From Lysobacteraceae bacterium (GTDB taxonomy: Bacteria; Pseudomonadota; Gammaproteobacteria; Xanthomonadales; Xanthomonadaceae), in the NCBI GenBank assembly GCA_003505795.1, contig DNXT01000267.1, positions 1 to 5,313 on the forward strand: DNA of 5,313 nt, read 5' to 3'. Position numbers and translations under genes: made by a program. Positions 1 to 5,297 of the stretch are shown here, piece by piece; within the stretch, counting starts at the first letter, position 1, and every line of letters begins with the position of its first letter. Below the pieces are notes generated by a model, which was not told the DNA's origin, made no database searches, and saw only the letters and a program-made list of their open reading frames with translations.

Positions 1-168
1 GGCCGGATCGATCGGCGGCGGCACGTCGAGTCCTGCCTGGGCGTCGGCGCGTGCATGCGCCCCGGCGCCGGCAGCCGGGTCCGAACCGGTTTCGGAGTCA
101 GCCTGCCGATGGCAGCTGCAGCCGCCCAGCAACATCGTCAGCACCAGCGCCGATGGCCACTTTCCCAT
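1..168 (-). CDS. Putative outer-membrane lipoprotein, N-terminal part only
   Basis: Only the first 56 codons are present; the gene runs off the left edge. The product begins with a short lipoprotein signal peptide: a basic residue (K3), a hydrophobic stretch at residues 6-14, and the lipobox L-G-G-C with the lipidated cysteine at C17. Residue +2 after the cysteine is Ser rather than Asp, which by the usual sorting rule favours transfer to the outer membrane. A second cysteine follows at C19. The mature part seen so far is Ala/Gly/Asp-rich and looks disordered, so no domain can be named. The ATG at 168 is preceded by GGGGAG about 7 bases upstream, a good ribosome site. A TACACT -10-like hexamer (196-201, minus) would give a leader of about 20 bases, but no convincing -35 accompanies it. 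The gene lies 56 bases after the DUF3861 gene in the same direction, so co-transcription is possible. Lipoprotein nature is fairly sure; function is unknown. Confidence 0.75.
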   Translation of the reverse strand, partial: MGKWPSALVLTMLLGGCSCHRQADSETGSDPAAGAGAHARADAQAGLDVPPPIDPA

Positions 169-224
169 TCGCGATCTCCCCAACGCAGGCGGCGGAGTGT
201 AGCCAGTTGCCGTGTGCCGCGCAT

Positions 225-527
225 TCAGTGCAGGCGGTTCATCGCCGCGACGCGGTCCAGCAGCGCCCGCAGTTCCGGCTGCAGCCGCGCCAGCGTGCGG
301 TGCGCGTCGGCCTGCGGTCGCGTGGCCAGGTCCTTGAGCAGCTGTGTGCCGACGGTGAAGGCGGCGCACTCGTCGCCGCTGAGGTCGCGCTGGCGCTGCA
401 GCTTTTCCAGGGCATGCATCCAGTCGTCCTGGGAGCGTTGCTCGAATTCGATCGTGCAGCGTCCGCTGCACGGCCTGCCATCGGTCTCGATGGGCGTGAC
501 GGTGATGCGGTAGCGTTTGTTCGGCAT
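225..527 (-). CDS. Small DUF3861-type protein
   Basis: This encodes a 100-residue protein without a signal peptide or membrane segment, so it is presumably cytosolic. The N-terminus K-R-Y-R-I-T-V-T-P-I-E (residues 4-14), then a G-R-C-T-I-E-F-E strand (22-29), the D-D-W helix start (34-36) and a central D-E-C-A-A-F-T-V-G stretch (52-60) resemble, from memory, the DUF3861 family of roughly 90-100 residue proteins of unknown function. The length fits. Three cysteines (C20, C24, C54) are present; C20 and C24 form a CxxxC pair, but nothing shows metal binding. I chose the ATG at 527 because the family-like sequence begins there. A TTG at 557 would add ten Pro/Ala/His residues that look like untranslated leader. 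Neither start has a clear Shine-Dalgarno sequence. It sits 98 bases after the M23 peptidase gene and 56 bases before the lipoprotein gene, all in one direction. No biochemical role is established. Confidence 0.75.
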   Translation of the reverse strand: MPNKRYRITVTPIETDGRPCSGRCTIEFEQRSQDDWMHALEKLQRQRDLSGDECAAFTVGTQLLKDLATRPQADAHRTLARLQPELRALLDRVAAMNRLH

Positions 528-625
528 GGCGGGGTCATGGCGGGGGGCTGGGGCCAAGATAGGCCCGCCGCCGGTGCCCCGCGAGAGCGACGACCATGAC
601 GGAGTGTTCCAGCGCGCGGCGCGCG

Positions 626-1153
626 TCAGCGGCCGGCCTGCAGCAGCGGCAGCGGATCGTAGGCGCCGTGCTTGCCGTAGATGGCGTAGTGCAGGTGCGG
701 CGGGGTGGTGCGCGCGTTGCCGGTGTTGCCCACCGAGCCGAGCACGCTGCCGGGCTGGACGACCTGGCCCACCGTCAGCGTGTCGGTCCAGGCGTCCAGG
801 TGCGCGTAATAGTGGCGTTCCCAGGCCGGCCCGATCAGCCAGACCTGCTTGCCGCCGAGGCCGCCGTCGCGGATCGCGGAGACGATGCCGAGCGTGGCCG
901 CACGCACCGCGGTCCCGCGCGGGGCGAAGATGTCCACCCCGGCATGGCGGCGGTCGCTGCCGCGCGGCGCGCCGAACGTATCGGCGATGCGCCTCGCCGG
1001 TACCCCGTCGACCGGCACCGGAAGCCGCGCCGGCGGCGGCATGCGCGACAGCGTCCAGGCGGTGCGCGGCCGCTCCATGAACGGCTGTCGCCAGGCCCAG
1101 TGCGCGGCCAGCGCTAGCGCGGCCAGGACCAGCGCGGTGCGCAGCAGCGCCAT
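626..1153 (-). CDS. Membrane-anchored M23-family metallopeptidase
   Basis: The 175-residue product is a compact LytM/M23-type zinc peptidase. Family members cut peptide cross-links in peptidoglycan or, when degenerate, activate amidases. The zinc and catalytic residues look intact: H70-x3-D74 (in H-A-G-V-D), H118 in the H-Y-Y-A-H-L-D segment, and H153-L-H155 in P-H-L-H-Y. An active enzyme is therefore likely. Residues 5-17 are hydrophobic (A/L/V-rich) after a short M-A-L-L-R start and resemble a signal anchor or uncleaved signal peptide, placing the catalytic domain in the periplasm. There is no LysM or coiled-coil region; residues 26-55 are a Pro/Arg-rich linker. The ATG at 1153 was chosen because the hydrophobic segment starts there. 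The frame stays open upstream to 1387, and a GTG at 1192 is an alternative. No start has a good Shine-Dalgarno sequence, so the N-terminus is the weak point. The substrate cannot be read from sequence. Confidence 0.88.
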   Translation of the reverse strand: MALLRTALVLAALALAAHWAWRQPFMERPRTAWTLSRMPPPARLPVPVDGVPARRIADTFGAPRGSDRRHAGVDIFAPRGTAVRAATLGIVSAIRDGGLGGKQVWLIGPAWERHYYAHLDAWTDTLTVGQVVQPGSVLGSVGNTGNARTTPPHLHYAIYGKHGAYDPLPLLQAGR

Positions 1154-1358
1154 GCCGCGTCGCTGCCGCGGAGGAGATCGGGTGTCTGCCACGTGTGCGT
1201 CTGCAGGCGGGAACGGATCGCTGCAGGCTAGCGCGCCGATGCTGAGCCCCGCTTCACGCCGGGCCGTCGCGGCGGCCTGGCGCGCAAAGAAGTCCGGTTC
1301 TCGTTGGATGTGGACGATTGCGCCTGAAGTCGTCTTGATCGCCGATGCGGCGGACCTT

Positions 1359-1386
1359 TGCGGGAGGGCCTGAAGTCCGTCCCACA
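1359..1386 (+). repeat. Imperfect palindrome, REP-like intergenic element, copy 1
   Basis: The arm TGCGGGAGGGCCT (1359-1371) faces AGTCCGTCCCACA (1374-1386); 10 of 13 positions pair around a very short loop centred on TGAA. Read from the minus strand it begins TGTGGGACGGACTTCAGG, which from memory resembles short palindromic elements scattered between genes in Xanthomonas and relatives. REP-family membership is inference and would be shown by many genomic copies. Confidence 0.5.
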
Positions 1387-1435
1387 AGAGCAGTCGCGCG
1401 GCGCGGCATGCGCACGGGCTGGCCGGTCACTGCGG

Positions 1436-1460
1436 CGCGGACCGAAATCCCTCCCGCAGG
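1436..1460 (-). repeat. REP-like intergenic element, copy 2, inverted to copy 1
   Basis: The minus strand reads TGCGGGAGGG at 1458-1449, identical over 10 bases to the head of copy 1 (1359-1368, plus strand), and continues ATTTCGGTCC where copy 1 has CCTGAAGTCC. The two heads therefore face each other about 80 bases apart, as in a paired REP unit. The second arm of this copy is degenerate, so it is probably a decayed copy. Confidence 0.45.
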
Positions 1461-1487
1461 TCATTTCCCGATGCGAACGGAGCCCTC

Positions 1488-1521
1488 AAAAAGAACGGGA
1501 CGGCGCATGGCCGTCCCGTTC
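1488..1521 (-). terminator. Rho-independent terminator of the HU gene
   Basis: A perfect 12-base-pair stem, GAACGGGACGGC (1493-1504) with GCCGTCCCGTTC (1510-1521), closes a five-base loop. In the minus-strand transcript the stem is followed directly by five U residues (A-tract at 1488-1492). It starts 23 bases beyond the HU stop codon, so it serves that gene. This suggests that HU is transcribed alone and separated from the M23 gene. The plus strand has no T-run after the stem, so termination is expected in one direction only. Confidence 0.92.
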
Positions 1522-1544
1522 GTCGACTGGCGCCGCGGCCTGGA

Positions 1545-1943
1545 TCAGGCGGCGGAGTCCTTGAGCTTCTTCAGCGCGCGGATCTTCAGCTTCACCGTCG
1601 GCGGCTTGGCGGCGAACCACTGCTCTTCCTTGGTGAACGGGTTGATGCCCTTGCGCTTCGGCTTGGCCGGCACGTTGACGGCGGAGATCTTCAGCAGGCC
1701 CGGCAGGGTGAAGCTGCCTGCACCCTTCTTGTTGACCGACGCGTGCACTGCGCCTTCCAGCGAAGCCAGAACCGCACGCACATCCTTGGCCGCAACCGAG
1801 GTGGCTTCGACGATGTGGGCGACCAGACCCGACTTGGTCAGGGCTTCCTTGATCGGCTTGGGAGCGGCCGGCTTGGCGGCTGCCTTGGTGGCGACTTTCT
1901 TCACTGCCTTCTTCGGGGCAGCCTTTTTAGCGGTCTTTGCCAT
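1545..1943 (-). CDS. HU-family nucleoid DNA-binding protein with Lys/Ala-rich N-terminal tail
   Basis: The 132-residue product combines a very basic, low-complexity tail (residues 2-30, almost only K, A, P, T and V) with one HU/IHF-type domain (about 34-129). The helical dimerisation half spans about 36-75. It is followed by the G-S-F-T-L-P-G-L-L strand region (76-84), a basic P-A-K-P-K-R-K-G-I-N-P-F arm (92-103) like the DNA-clasping arm with its intercalating proline, and the closing V-K-L-K-I-R-A-L-K-K-L-K-D segment. Family members are dimers that bend and compact DNA. Typical HU is about 90 residues, so the tail is an addition reminiscent of histone H1-like bacterial proteins. The ATG at 1943 has AGGA just upstream (spacing 4-5) and begins the basic tail. 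The frame runs open to 2075 but that part does not look coding. The gene has its own promoter-like sequence and a strong terminator, so it is probably monocistronic. Confidence 0.93.
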   Translation of the reverse strand: MAKTAKKAAPKKAVKKVATKAAAKPAAPKPIKEALTKSGLVAHIVEATSVAAKDVRAVLASLEGAVHASVNKKGAGSFTLPGLLKISAVNVPAKPKRKGINPFTKEEQWFAAKPPTVKLKIRALKKLKDSAA

Positions 1944-1979
1944 GGTTTCCTGTTCCGTGAACGTTGGTTGTTGGGTCGC

Positions 1980-1994
1980 GCCGACCCCGTCGGC
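1980..1994 (-). promoter_or_regulatory. Hairpin/palindrome at the 5' end of the HU transcript
   Basis: GCCGAC (1980-1985) and GTCGGC (1989-1994) pair perfectly across a three-base loop. Three more pairs (1977-1979 with 1998-2000) are possible beyond a small bulge. With the proposed -10 box at 2002-2007, transcription should start near 1995, so the hairpin would sit at the very 5' end of the HU mRNA. It could stabilise the message, or the DNA palindrome could be an operator overlapping the start site. No T-run follows, so it is not a terminator. Confidence 0.45.
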
Positions 1995-2001
1995 AACGCG
2001 A

Positions 2002-2030
2002 AATGTAGGGCATGTATCGCGCGCCGCCAA
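2002..2030 (-). promoter_or_regulatory. Likely sigma-70-type promoter of the HU gene
   Basis: On the minus strand, TTGGCG (2030-2025) and TACATT (2007-2002) are separated by exactly 17 bases, matching housekeeping -35 and -10 boxes at four of six positions each. The predicted start near 1995 gives a leader of about 50 bases before the ATG at 1943. Just upstream (about 2041-2085) the DNA is unusually A/T-rich for this window, with A5-A6 and T5 runs, as in UP elements that strengthen promoters. Confidence 0.6.
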
Positions 2031-2127
2031 TAGGCAGGACGGCAAAAACGCCATAAAAAACGATTCGGACAGCATTTTTCTTCATGAGGCCATGCCGAAA
2101 CGGCCGGATCGCGTCCGCGCAAGGGGC

Positions 2128-4161
2128 TCATTCGTCGTCCTGTCCCGGCTGGTGTGCGGCGATCAGTCGCTGCTGCACCGGCGCCGGCACCGGCTCGTAA
2201 TGGCTGAAATCCAGCGAATAGCGTCCGCGTCCGGCGGTCACCGACTTCAGTTCGACCGCATAGCCCTCCAGTTCCGAAAGCGGCACCTGCGCGTGGATCA
2301 CGATCTCGCCGTGGCGGCTGTCGGTGCCGTGGATGCGGGCGCGCTTGGCGGCCAGGCCGCCGGTGATGTCGCCGGCCTGCGCTTCGGGCGCGCTGACCTC
2401 CAGTTCCACGATCGGCTCCAGGACCTGCGGCGAGGCGCGCGCGACCGCGTCCAAGAAGGCCTTCCTGCCGGCGGTGACGAACGCGATCTCCTTGCTGTCG
2501 ACCGGATGGTGGCGGCCCTCGTGCACGGTGACGCGCAGGTCCTGCAGCGGGAAGCCGGCCACGGCGCCGCTCTCGATCGCCTGGCGCACGCCTTTCTCGA
2601 CGGCCGGCATGAACTGGCCGGGGATGGTGCCGCCCTTGACCTCGTCCACGAACTCGAAGCCGCCGCCGCGCGGCAGCGGCGCCACCCGCAGGTAGACCTC
2701 GCCGAACTGGCCGGCGCCGCCGGTCTGCTTCTTGTGGCGGTGGTGGCCTTCGGCGGCGGCGGCGATGGTCTCGCGATAGGCGATGCGCGGCGTGCGCGTG
2801 ACCACCTCCAGCCCGTAGCGCGACTGCAGGCGCTCGAGCATGATCCGCAGGTGCAGGTCGGACAGGCCGCGGATCAGCGTCTCGTGGGTTTCATGCTTGT
2901 GCTCGACGACGAACGCCGGGTCCTCCTGCGCCAGCTTCTCCAGCGCGCCGGCCAGTTTCTGCTCCTGGCCGCGGCTGGCCGGGGCGATCGCCAGCCCGAA
3001 CATCGATTGCGGGAAGCGGATCGGCTCCAGGTGCAGGTGGTCCTGTTCGTGGCGGTCGTGCAGCACCGCGTCGAAATGGATCTCCTCGATCTTGGCGATC
3101 GCGGCGATGTCGCCGGCGATCACCTGCTCGACCGGTTCGTGCTCCTTGCCCTGGATGCGGTACAGGTGCGCGGCGCGCACCGGCTTGCGCGCGTCGTCGA
3201 CCAGCAGCGGCATGTCGCGGCGCAGCGTGCCCTGGTACAGGCGGAACACGCCGAGCTTGCCGACGAACGGGTCGTTGACGATGCGGAACACGTCGGCGAC
3301 CACCGGCAGCGCGGGATCGGCGCGGACCTCGACCGGCGCGCCGGCGGCGCTGAACGCCGGCGGATTGCCCTCCTGCGGATTCGGCAGCAGCTCGCGTGCG
3401 ATGGCCAGCAGTTCGGGGATGCCGGCGCCGGTGCGGGCGGACACGAAGCAGACCGGGATCAGGTGGCCCTCGCGCAGGCACTGCTCGAAGGCGTCGTGCA
3501 GCTCGGACGCGCGCAGCCCCGACTCGCCCTGTTCCAGGTAGCGCTCCATCACCGACTCGGCGATCTCCACCACCTGGTCGATGATCCGCTGGTGCCAGGC
3601 ACGGGCATCGCCGACGTCGCTGTCGCCCTCGGCGCAGCGGTAGCAGTCCACCACGCGGGCGCCGCCGCCGGCCGGCAGGTTGAGCGGCAGCACCTCGTTG
3701 CCGAACTGCCGGCGCAGCTCGTCGAGCAGGGTGGCGAAGTCGCTGCCTTCCTGGTCGATCTTGTTGACCACCAGCATCCGGCACAGGCGCCGCTCCAGCG
3801 CGCGCTGCATCAGCCGGCGGGTGCCGTGCTGCACGCCGCGGGCGGCATCGACCACGACCAGCGCGGTTTCCACCACCGCCAGCGCCGGCAGCGCGGCGCC
3901 GCGGAACTCGGGATAGCCAGGGGTGTCGAGCAGGTTCAGGTGGATGCCGTCGACGTCCACGCCGGCGAGCGCGCTGTCGATCGAATGGCCACGCTGCCTT
4001 TCCAGCGGGTCGTGGTCGGAGACGGTGGTGCCGCGCTCCACCGTGCCTGCCGCCTGGAGGGCGCCGCCGGCATGCAGCAGGGCTTCGAACAGGGTGGTCT
4101 TGCCGGCGCCGGGGTGGCCCGCCAGGGCCACGTTGCGGATGTCGCGGGTGGTGTAGGACAT
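2128..4161 (-). CDS. Elongation factor G-like GTPase (non-canonical paralogue)
   Basis: The 677-residue product has the full EF-G layout. The G domain (about 1-255) carries G1 GHPGAGKT (15-22), G3 DTPGY (79-83), G4 NKID (133-136) and G5 SA (241-242). Domain II starts near 285, domain III near 383, domain IV (460-575) has H-K-K-Q-T-G-G-A-G-Q-F-G-E-V (476-489) and G-G-T-I-P-G-Q-F (510-517), and domain V (580-655) begins with L-E-P-I-V-E-L-E-V. Three usually conserved sites differ from translational EF-G: Tyr83 replaces the catalytic His of DTPGH, switch I reads R-G-H-S-I instead of R-G-I-T-I, and domain V has K-R-A-R-I where R-R-G is usual. Together with a length slightly below the 690-700 of EF-G, this places it in the 'EF-G-like' class that coexists with the true fusA gene. 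Its job is unsettled. The ATG at 4161 has GAGGAG seven bases upstream; the frame open to 4296 is spacer. It diverges from osmC. Confidence 0.93.
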   Translation of the reverse strand: MSYTTRDIRNVALAGHPGAGKTTLFEALLHAGGALQAAGTVERGTTVSDHDPLERQRGHSIDSALAGVDVDGIHLNLLDTPGYPEFRGAALPALAVVETALVVVDAARGVQHGTRRLMQRALERRLCRMLVVNKIDQEGSDFATLLDELRRQFGNEVLPLNLPAGGGARVVDCYRCAEGDSDVGDARAWHQRIIDQVVEIAESVMERYLEQGESGLRASELHDAFEQCLREGHLIPVCFVSARTGAGIPELLAIARELLPNPQEGNPPAFSAAGAPVEVRADPALPVVADVFRIVNDPFVGKLGVFRLYQGTLRRDMPLLVDDARKPVRAAHLYRIQGKEHEPVEQVIAGDIAAIAKIEEIHFDAVLHDRHEQDHLHLEPIRFPQSMFGLAIAPASRGQEQKLAGALEKLAQEDPAFVVEHKHETHETLIRGLSDLHLRIMLERLQSRYGLEVVTRTPRIAYRETIAAAAEGHHRHKKQTGGAGQFGEVYLRVAPLPRGGGFEFVDEVKGGTIPGQFMPAVEKGVRQAIESGAVAGFPLQDLRVTVHEGRHHPVDSKEIAFVTAGRKAFLDAVARASPQVLEPIVELEVSAPEAQAGDITGGLAAKRARIHGTDSRHGEIVIHAQVPLSELEGYAVELKSVTAGRGRYSLDFSHYEPVPAPVQQRLIAAHQPGQDDE

Positions 4162-4248
4162 GAGGCCGCTCCTCGTGCAGGGATGGGCGTCATGGCTGTC
4201 CGTGGCGAGCAACCCGCGAGCGGCGGCTCGGTGGGCGGTCATGGCGGT

Positions 4249-4268
4249 GTGCGCGCACTGTAGCGCAC
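4249..4268. promoter_or_regulatory. Inverted repeat in the EF-G-like/osmC divergent spacer
   Basis: GTGCGC (4249-4254) and GCGCAC (4263-4268) are perfect inverted arms around eight bases. On the minus strand the interior contains TACAGT, a -10-like hexamer that would give the EF-G-like gene a leader of about 90 bases, but there is no good -35 at the expected distance. It could be an operator; six-base arms in GC-rich DNA also arise by chance. Confidence 0.25.
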
Positions 4269-4318
4269 GCCGCCGCGCCGGCCCGTTGCGCCGCACAAGG
4301 TCGTAACGAATGCTGTTC

Positions 4319-4324
4319 TATGGT
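4319..4324 (+). promoter_or_regulatory. Possible osmC -10 element
   Basis: TATGGT preceded by TC (TCTATGGT) lies 30 bases before the osmC ATG and is the best -10-like hexamer in the spacer. No matching -35 lies 16-18 bases upstream. E. coli osmC is stress-regulated and such promoters often rely on the -10 region alone; whether that applies here is inference. Confidence 0.25.
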
Positions 4325-4354
4325 GGCCTCCACTTTCACCACCGGAGCAATCGC

Positions 4355-4789
4355 ATGGGTATCTCGCGTCACGCCAACGCACACTGGGAAGGCGACCTGA
4401 AGACCGGCAAGGGCCTGCTGAGCACGCCGCAGAGCGGGTTGCTCGACAACACGCGCTACGGCTTCAACAGCCGCTTCGGCGAGGAGAAGGGCACCAATCC
4501 GGAGGAACTGATCGCCGCCGCGCACGCCGGCTGCTTCACCATGGCGCTGTCGGCGCAGCTGAGCGAGGCCGGCTTTCCGCCGAAGTCGCTCGACACCCGC
4601 GCCGAGGTGGACCTGTCGATGGAAGGCGGGCCGCAGCTGTCGCAGATCCGGCTCAAGCTCAAGGCGGTGGTGCCGGGCATCGACGAGGCCAAGTTCCGCG
4701 AGCTGGCCGATGCGGCCAAGAAGAACTGCCCGGTGTCCAAGGCGCTGAGCGCGGTGCCGATCAGCCTGGACAGCGAGTTCTCCAGCTGA
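4355..4789 (+). CDS. osmC: OsmC peroxiredoxin-like hydroperoxide reductase
   Basis: The 144-residue product closely follows E. coli OsmC as I recall it: A-H-W-E-G-D at 9-14, Y-G-F-N-S-R-F at 35-41, E-K-G-T-N-P-E-E-L-I at 44-53, A-A-H-A-G-C-F-T-M-A-L-S at 55-66 and N-C-P-V-S-K-A-L at 124-131. OsmC is a cytosolic dimer that reduces organic hydroperoxides through two cysteines, here C60 (peroxidatic, in the helix) and C125 (resolving, at the N-C-P-V turn). R40 and E50/E51 fit the conserved residues that activate the peroxidatic cysteine. All key residues are present and the length matches the family (about 140), so it should be active. The separate OsmC branch, rather than Ohr, is indicated by the E-K-G-T-N-P-E-E-L segment and the C-P-V-S motif. 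The ATG at 4355 has GGAG seven bases upstream. The frame extends to 4310, but those residues are not family-like. Confidence 0.95.
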   Translation: MGISRHANAHWEGDLKTGKGLLSTPQSGLLDNTRYGFNSRFGEEKGTNPEELIAAAHAGCFTMALSAQLSEAGFPPKSLDTRAEVDLSMEGGPQLSQIRLKLKAVVPGIDEAKFRELADAAKKNCPVSKALSAVPISLDSEFSS

Positions 4790-4807
4790 CCCGGCCGGGC
4801 CCGCTGT

Positions 4808-4855
4808 CGATCCGCTGAATGCGGGTTGGCGGCGGGTCCGGATTCAGGATCGTTT
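4808..4855 (+). terminator. Possible terminator hairpin after osmC
   Basis: CGATCC-GC-TGAAT (4808-4820) and ATTCAGGATCG (4842-4852) can form 11 base pairs with a two-base GC bulge, enclosing 21 GC-rich bases. The stem is followed by only three T residues (4853-4855). It lies 19 bases after the osmC stop and before the next gene. The short T-run makes efficient intrinsic termination uncertain; the structure may protect the mRNA 3' end instead. Confidence 0.45.
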
Positions 4856-4904
4856 CACCGCCGCGCGCCCAGCATCGCCGCGTCTCCCTCTGGAACGTGC
4901 GCAA

Positions 4905-5297
4905 ATGAAGCCTCTGGTGCTGGGTGTCTTGGTGGCGGGGCTGGCCATCGCCGGCAGCGCGTCGGCGCAGCAGTACCGCGATGGCGGCTACTACGGCGAC
5001 GAGGGTTACTACGGCAGCCGCGACGACGACCGCAGCAGCGGCTACGACTATGCGCGCGTGGTGCGGGTGGATCCGATCATCGTGTCCGACTACGGCGGGC
5101 GGCAGGACCGGCGCTGCTACGACCGCCCCGCCGACGGCTACGTCGACCGCAACGGCGGCTACGACGACGGCCGCTACGCCGGCTCCGGCGGCAACGATTC
5201 CGGGCGCACCCTGGCCACCGTGGTGGGCGGCGTCGCCGGCGCGGTGCTGGGCAGCCGGGTCGGCGGCGGCAACGGCCAGTTGCTGGGGACCGCGGTC
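4905..5297 (+). CDS. Secreted Tyr/Gly/Asp-rich protein with glycine-zipper segment, C-terminus missing
   Basis: The first 131 codons of a gene cut by the end of the assembled sequence. Residues 1-21 form a classic signal peptide (M-K-P start, hydrophobic L/V/A core, cleavage after A-S-A before Q22). Residues 22-100 are dominated by Y, G, D and R, including G-Y-Y-G repeats, a V-V-R-V-D-P-I-I stretch at 52-59 and one cysteine (C71). From about 102 the sequence T-L-A-T-V-V-G-G-V-A-G-A-V-L-G-S, with G-x3-G spacing, looks like the glycine-zipper two-transmembrane segment of the rickettsial 17 kDa antigen-like family. Such proteins are associated with the outer membrane or periplasm; no enzymatic role is known. 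The ATG at 4905 has GGAA about nine bases upstream, a modest ribosome site. The frame continues into 5298-5313, but those codons come from adapter sequence and should not be translated. The zipper would normally continue with another G-rich stretch. Confidence 0.8.

Larger units (their letters stand above)
1154..1487. other. Gene-free spacer between the HU terminator and the M23 gene
   Basis: About 330 bases contain no convincing gene. The right half holds two oppositely oriented palindrome-like elements, listed separately. A 10-base direct repeat GCCTGAAGTC occurs at 1322-1331 and 1368-1377. The promoter of the M23 gene should lie here, but I could not pick out a clear -35/-10 pair. Several frames remain open across the stretch; they lack ribosome sites and recognisable protein features and look like high-GC chance frames. 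The left part up to 1387 could in principle be an N-terminal extension of the M23 protein, which I consider unlikely. Confidence 0.6.

Noticed and set aside
517..1117. Plus-strand open frames opposite the M23 gene
   Set aside because: They are antisense to a gene with intact M23 motifs and have Arg/Ala-rich composition without recognisable features.
1154..1387. N-terminal extension of the M23 protein up to 1387
   Set aside because: The added residues precede the hydrophobic anchor that normally starts such proteins, overlap the REP-like palindrome and have no ribosome site.
2091..2108. Short GCCG-AAA-CGGC hairpin downstream of the EF-G-like stop codon
   Set aside because: Only four base pairs in the core and no T-run on the minus strand directly after it; not enough for a terminator call.
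2891..3784. A 297-codon minus-strand frame inside the EF-G-like gene
   Set aside because: It is Arg/Pro/Ala-rich shadow sequence in another frame of the same strand; the EF-G frame carries all conserved motifs.
1345..4263. A 972-codon open frame on the plus strand opposite HU and the EF-G-like gene
   Set aside because: It lies antisense to two clearly identified genes, lacks recognisable domains, is dominated by R, A, H, D and Q as expected for the reverse strand of GC-rich coding DNA, and has no convincing ribosome site.
4295..4307. Sequence CAAGGTCGTAACG resembling the 3' region of 16S rRNA
   Set aside because: The rRNA order is GTCGTAACAAGGTAACC; only short pieces match and in swapped order, with no surrounding rRNA. 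Coincidence.
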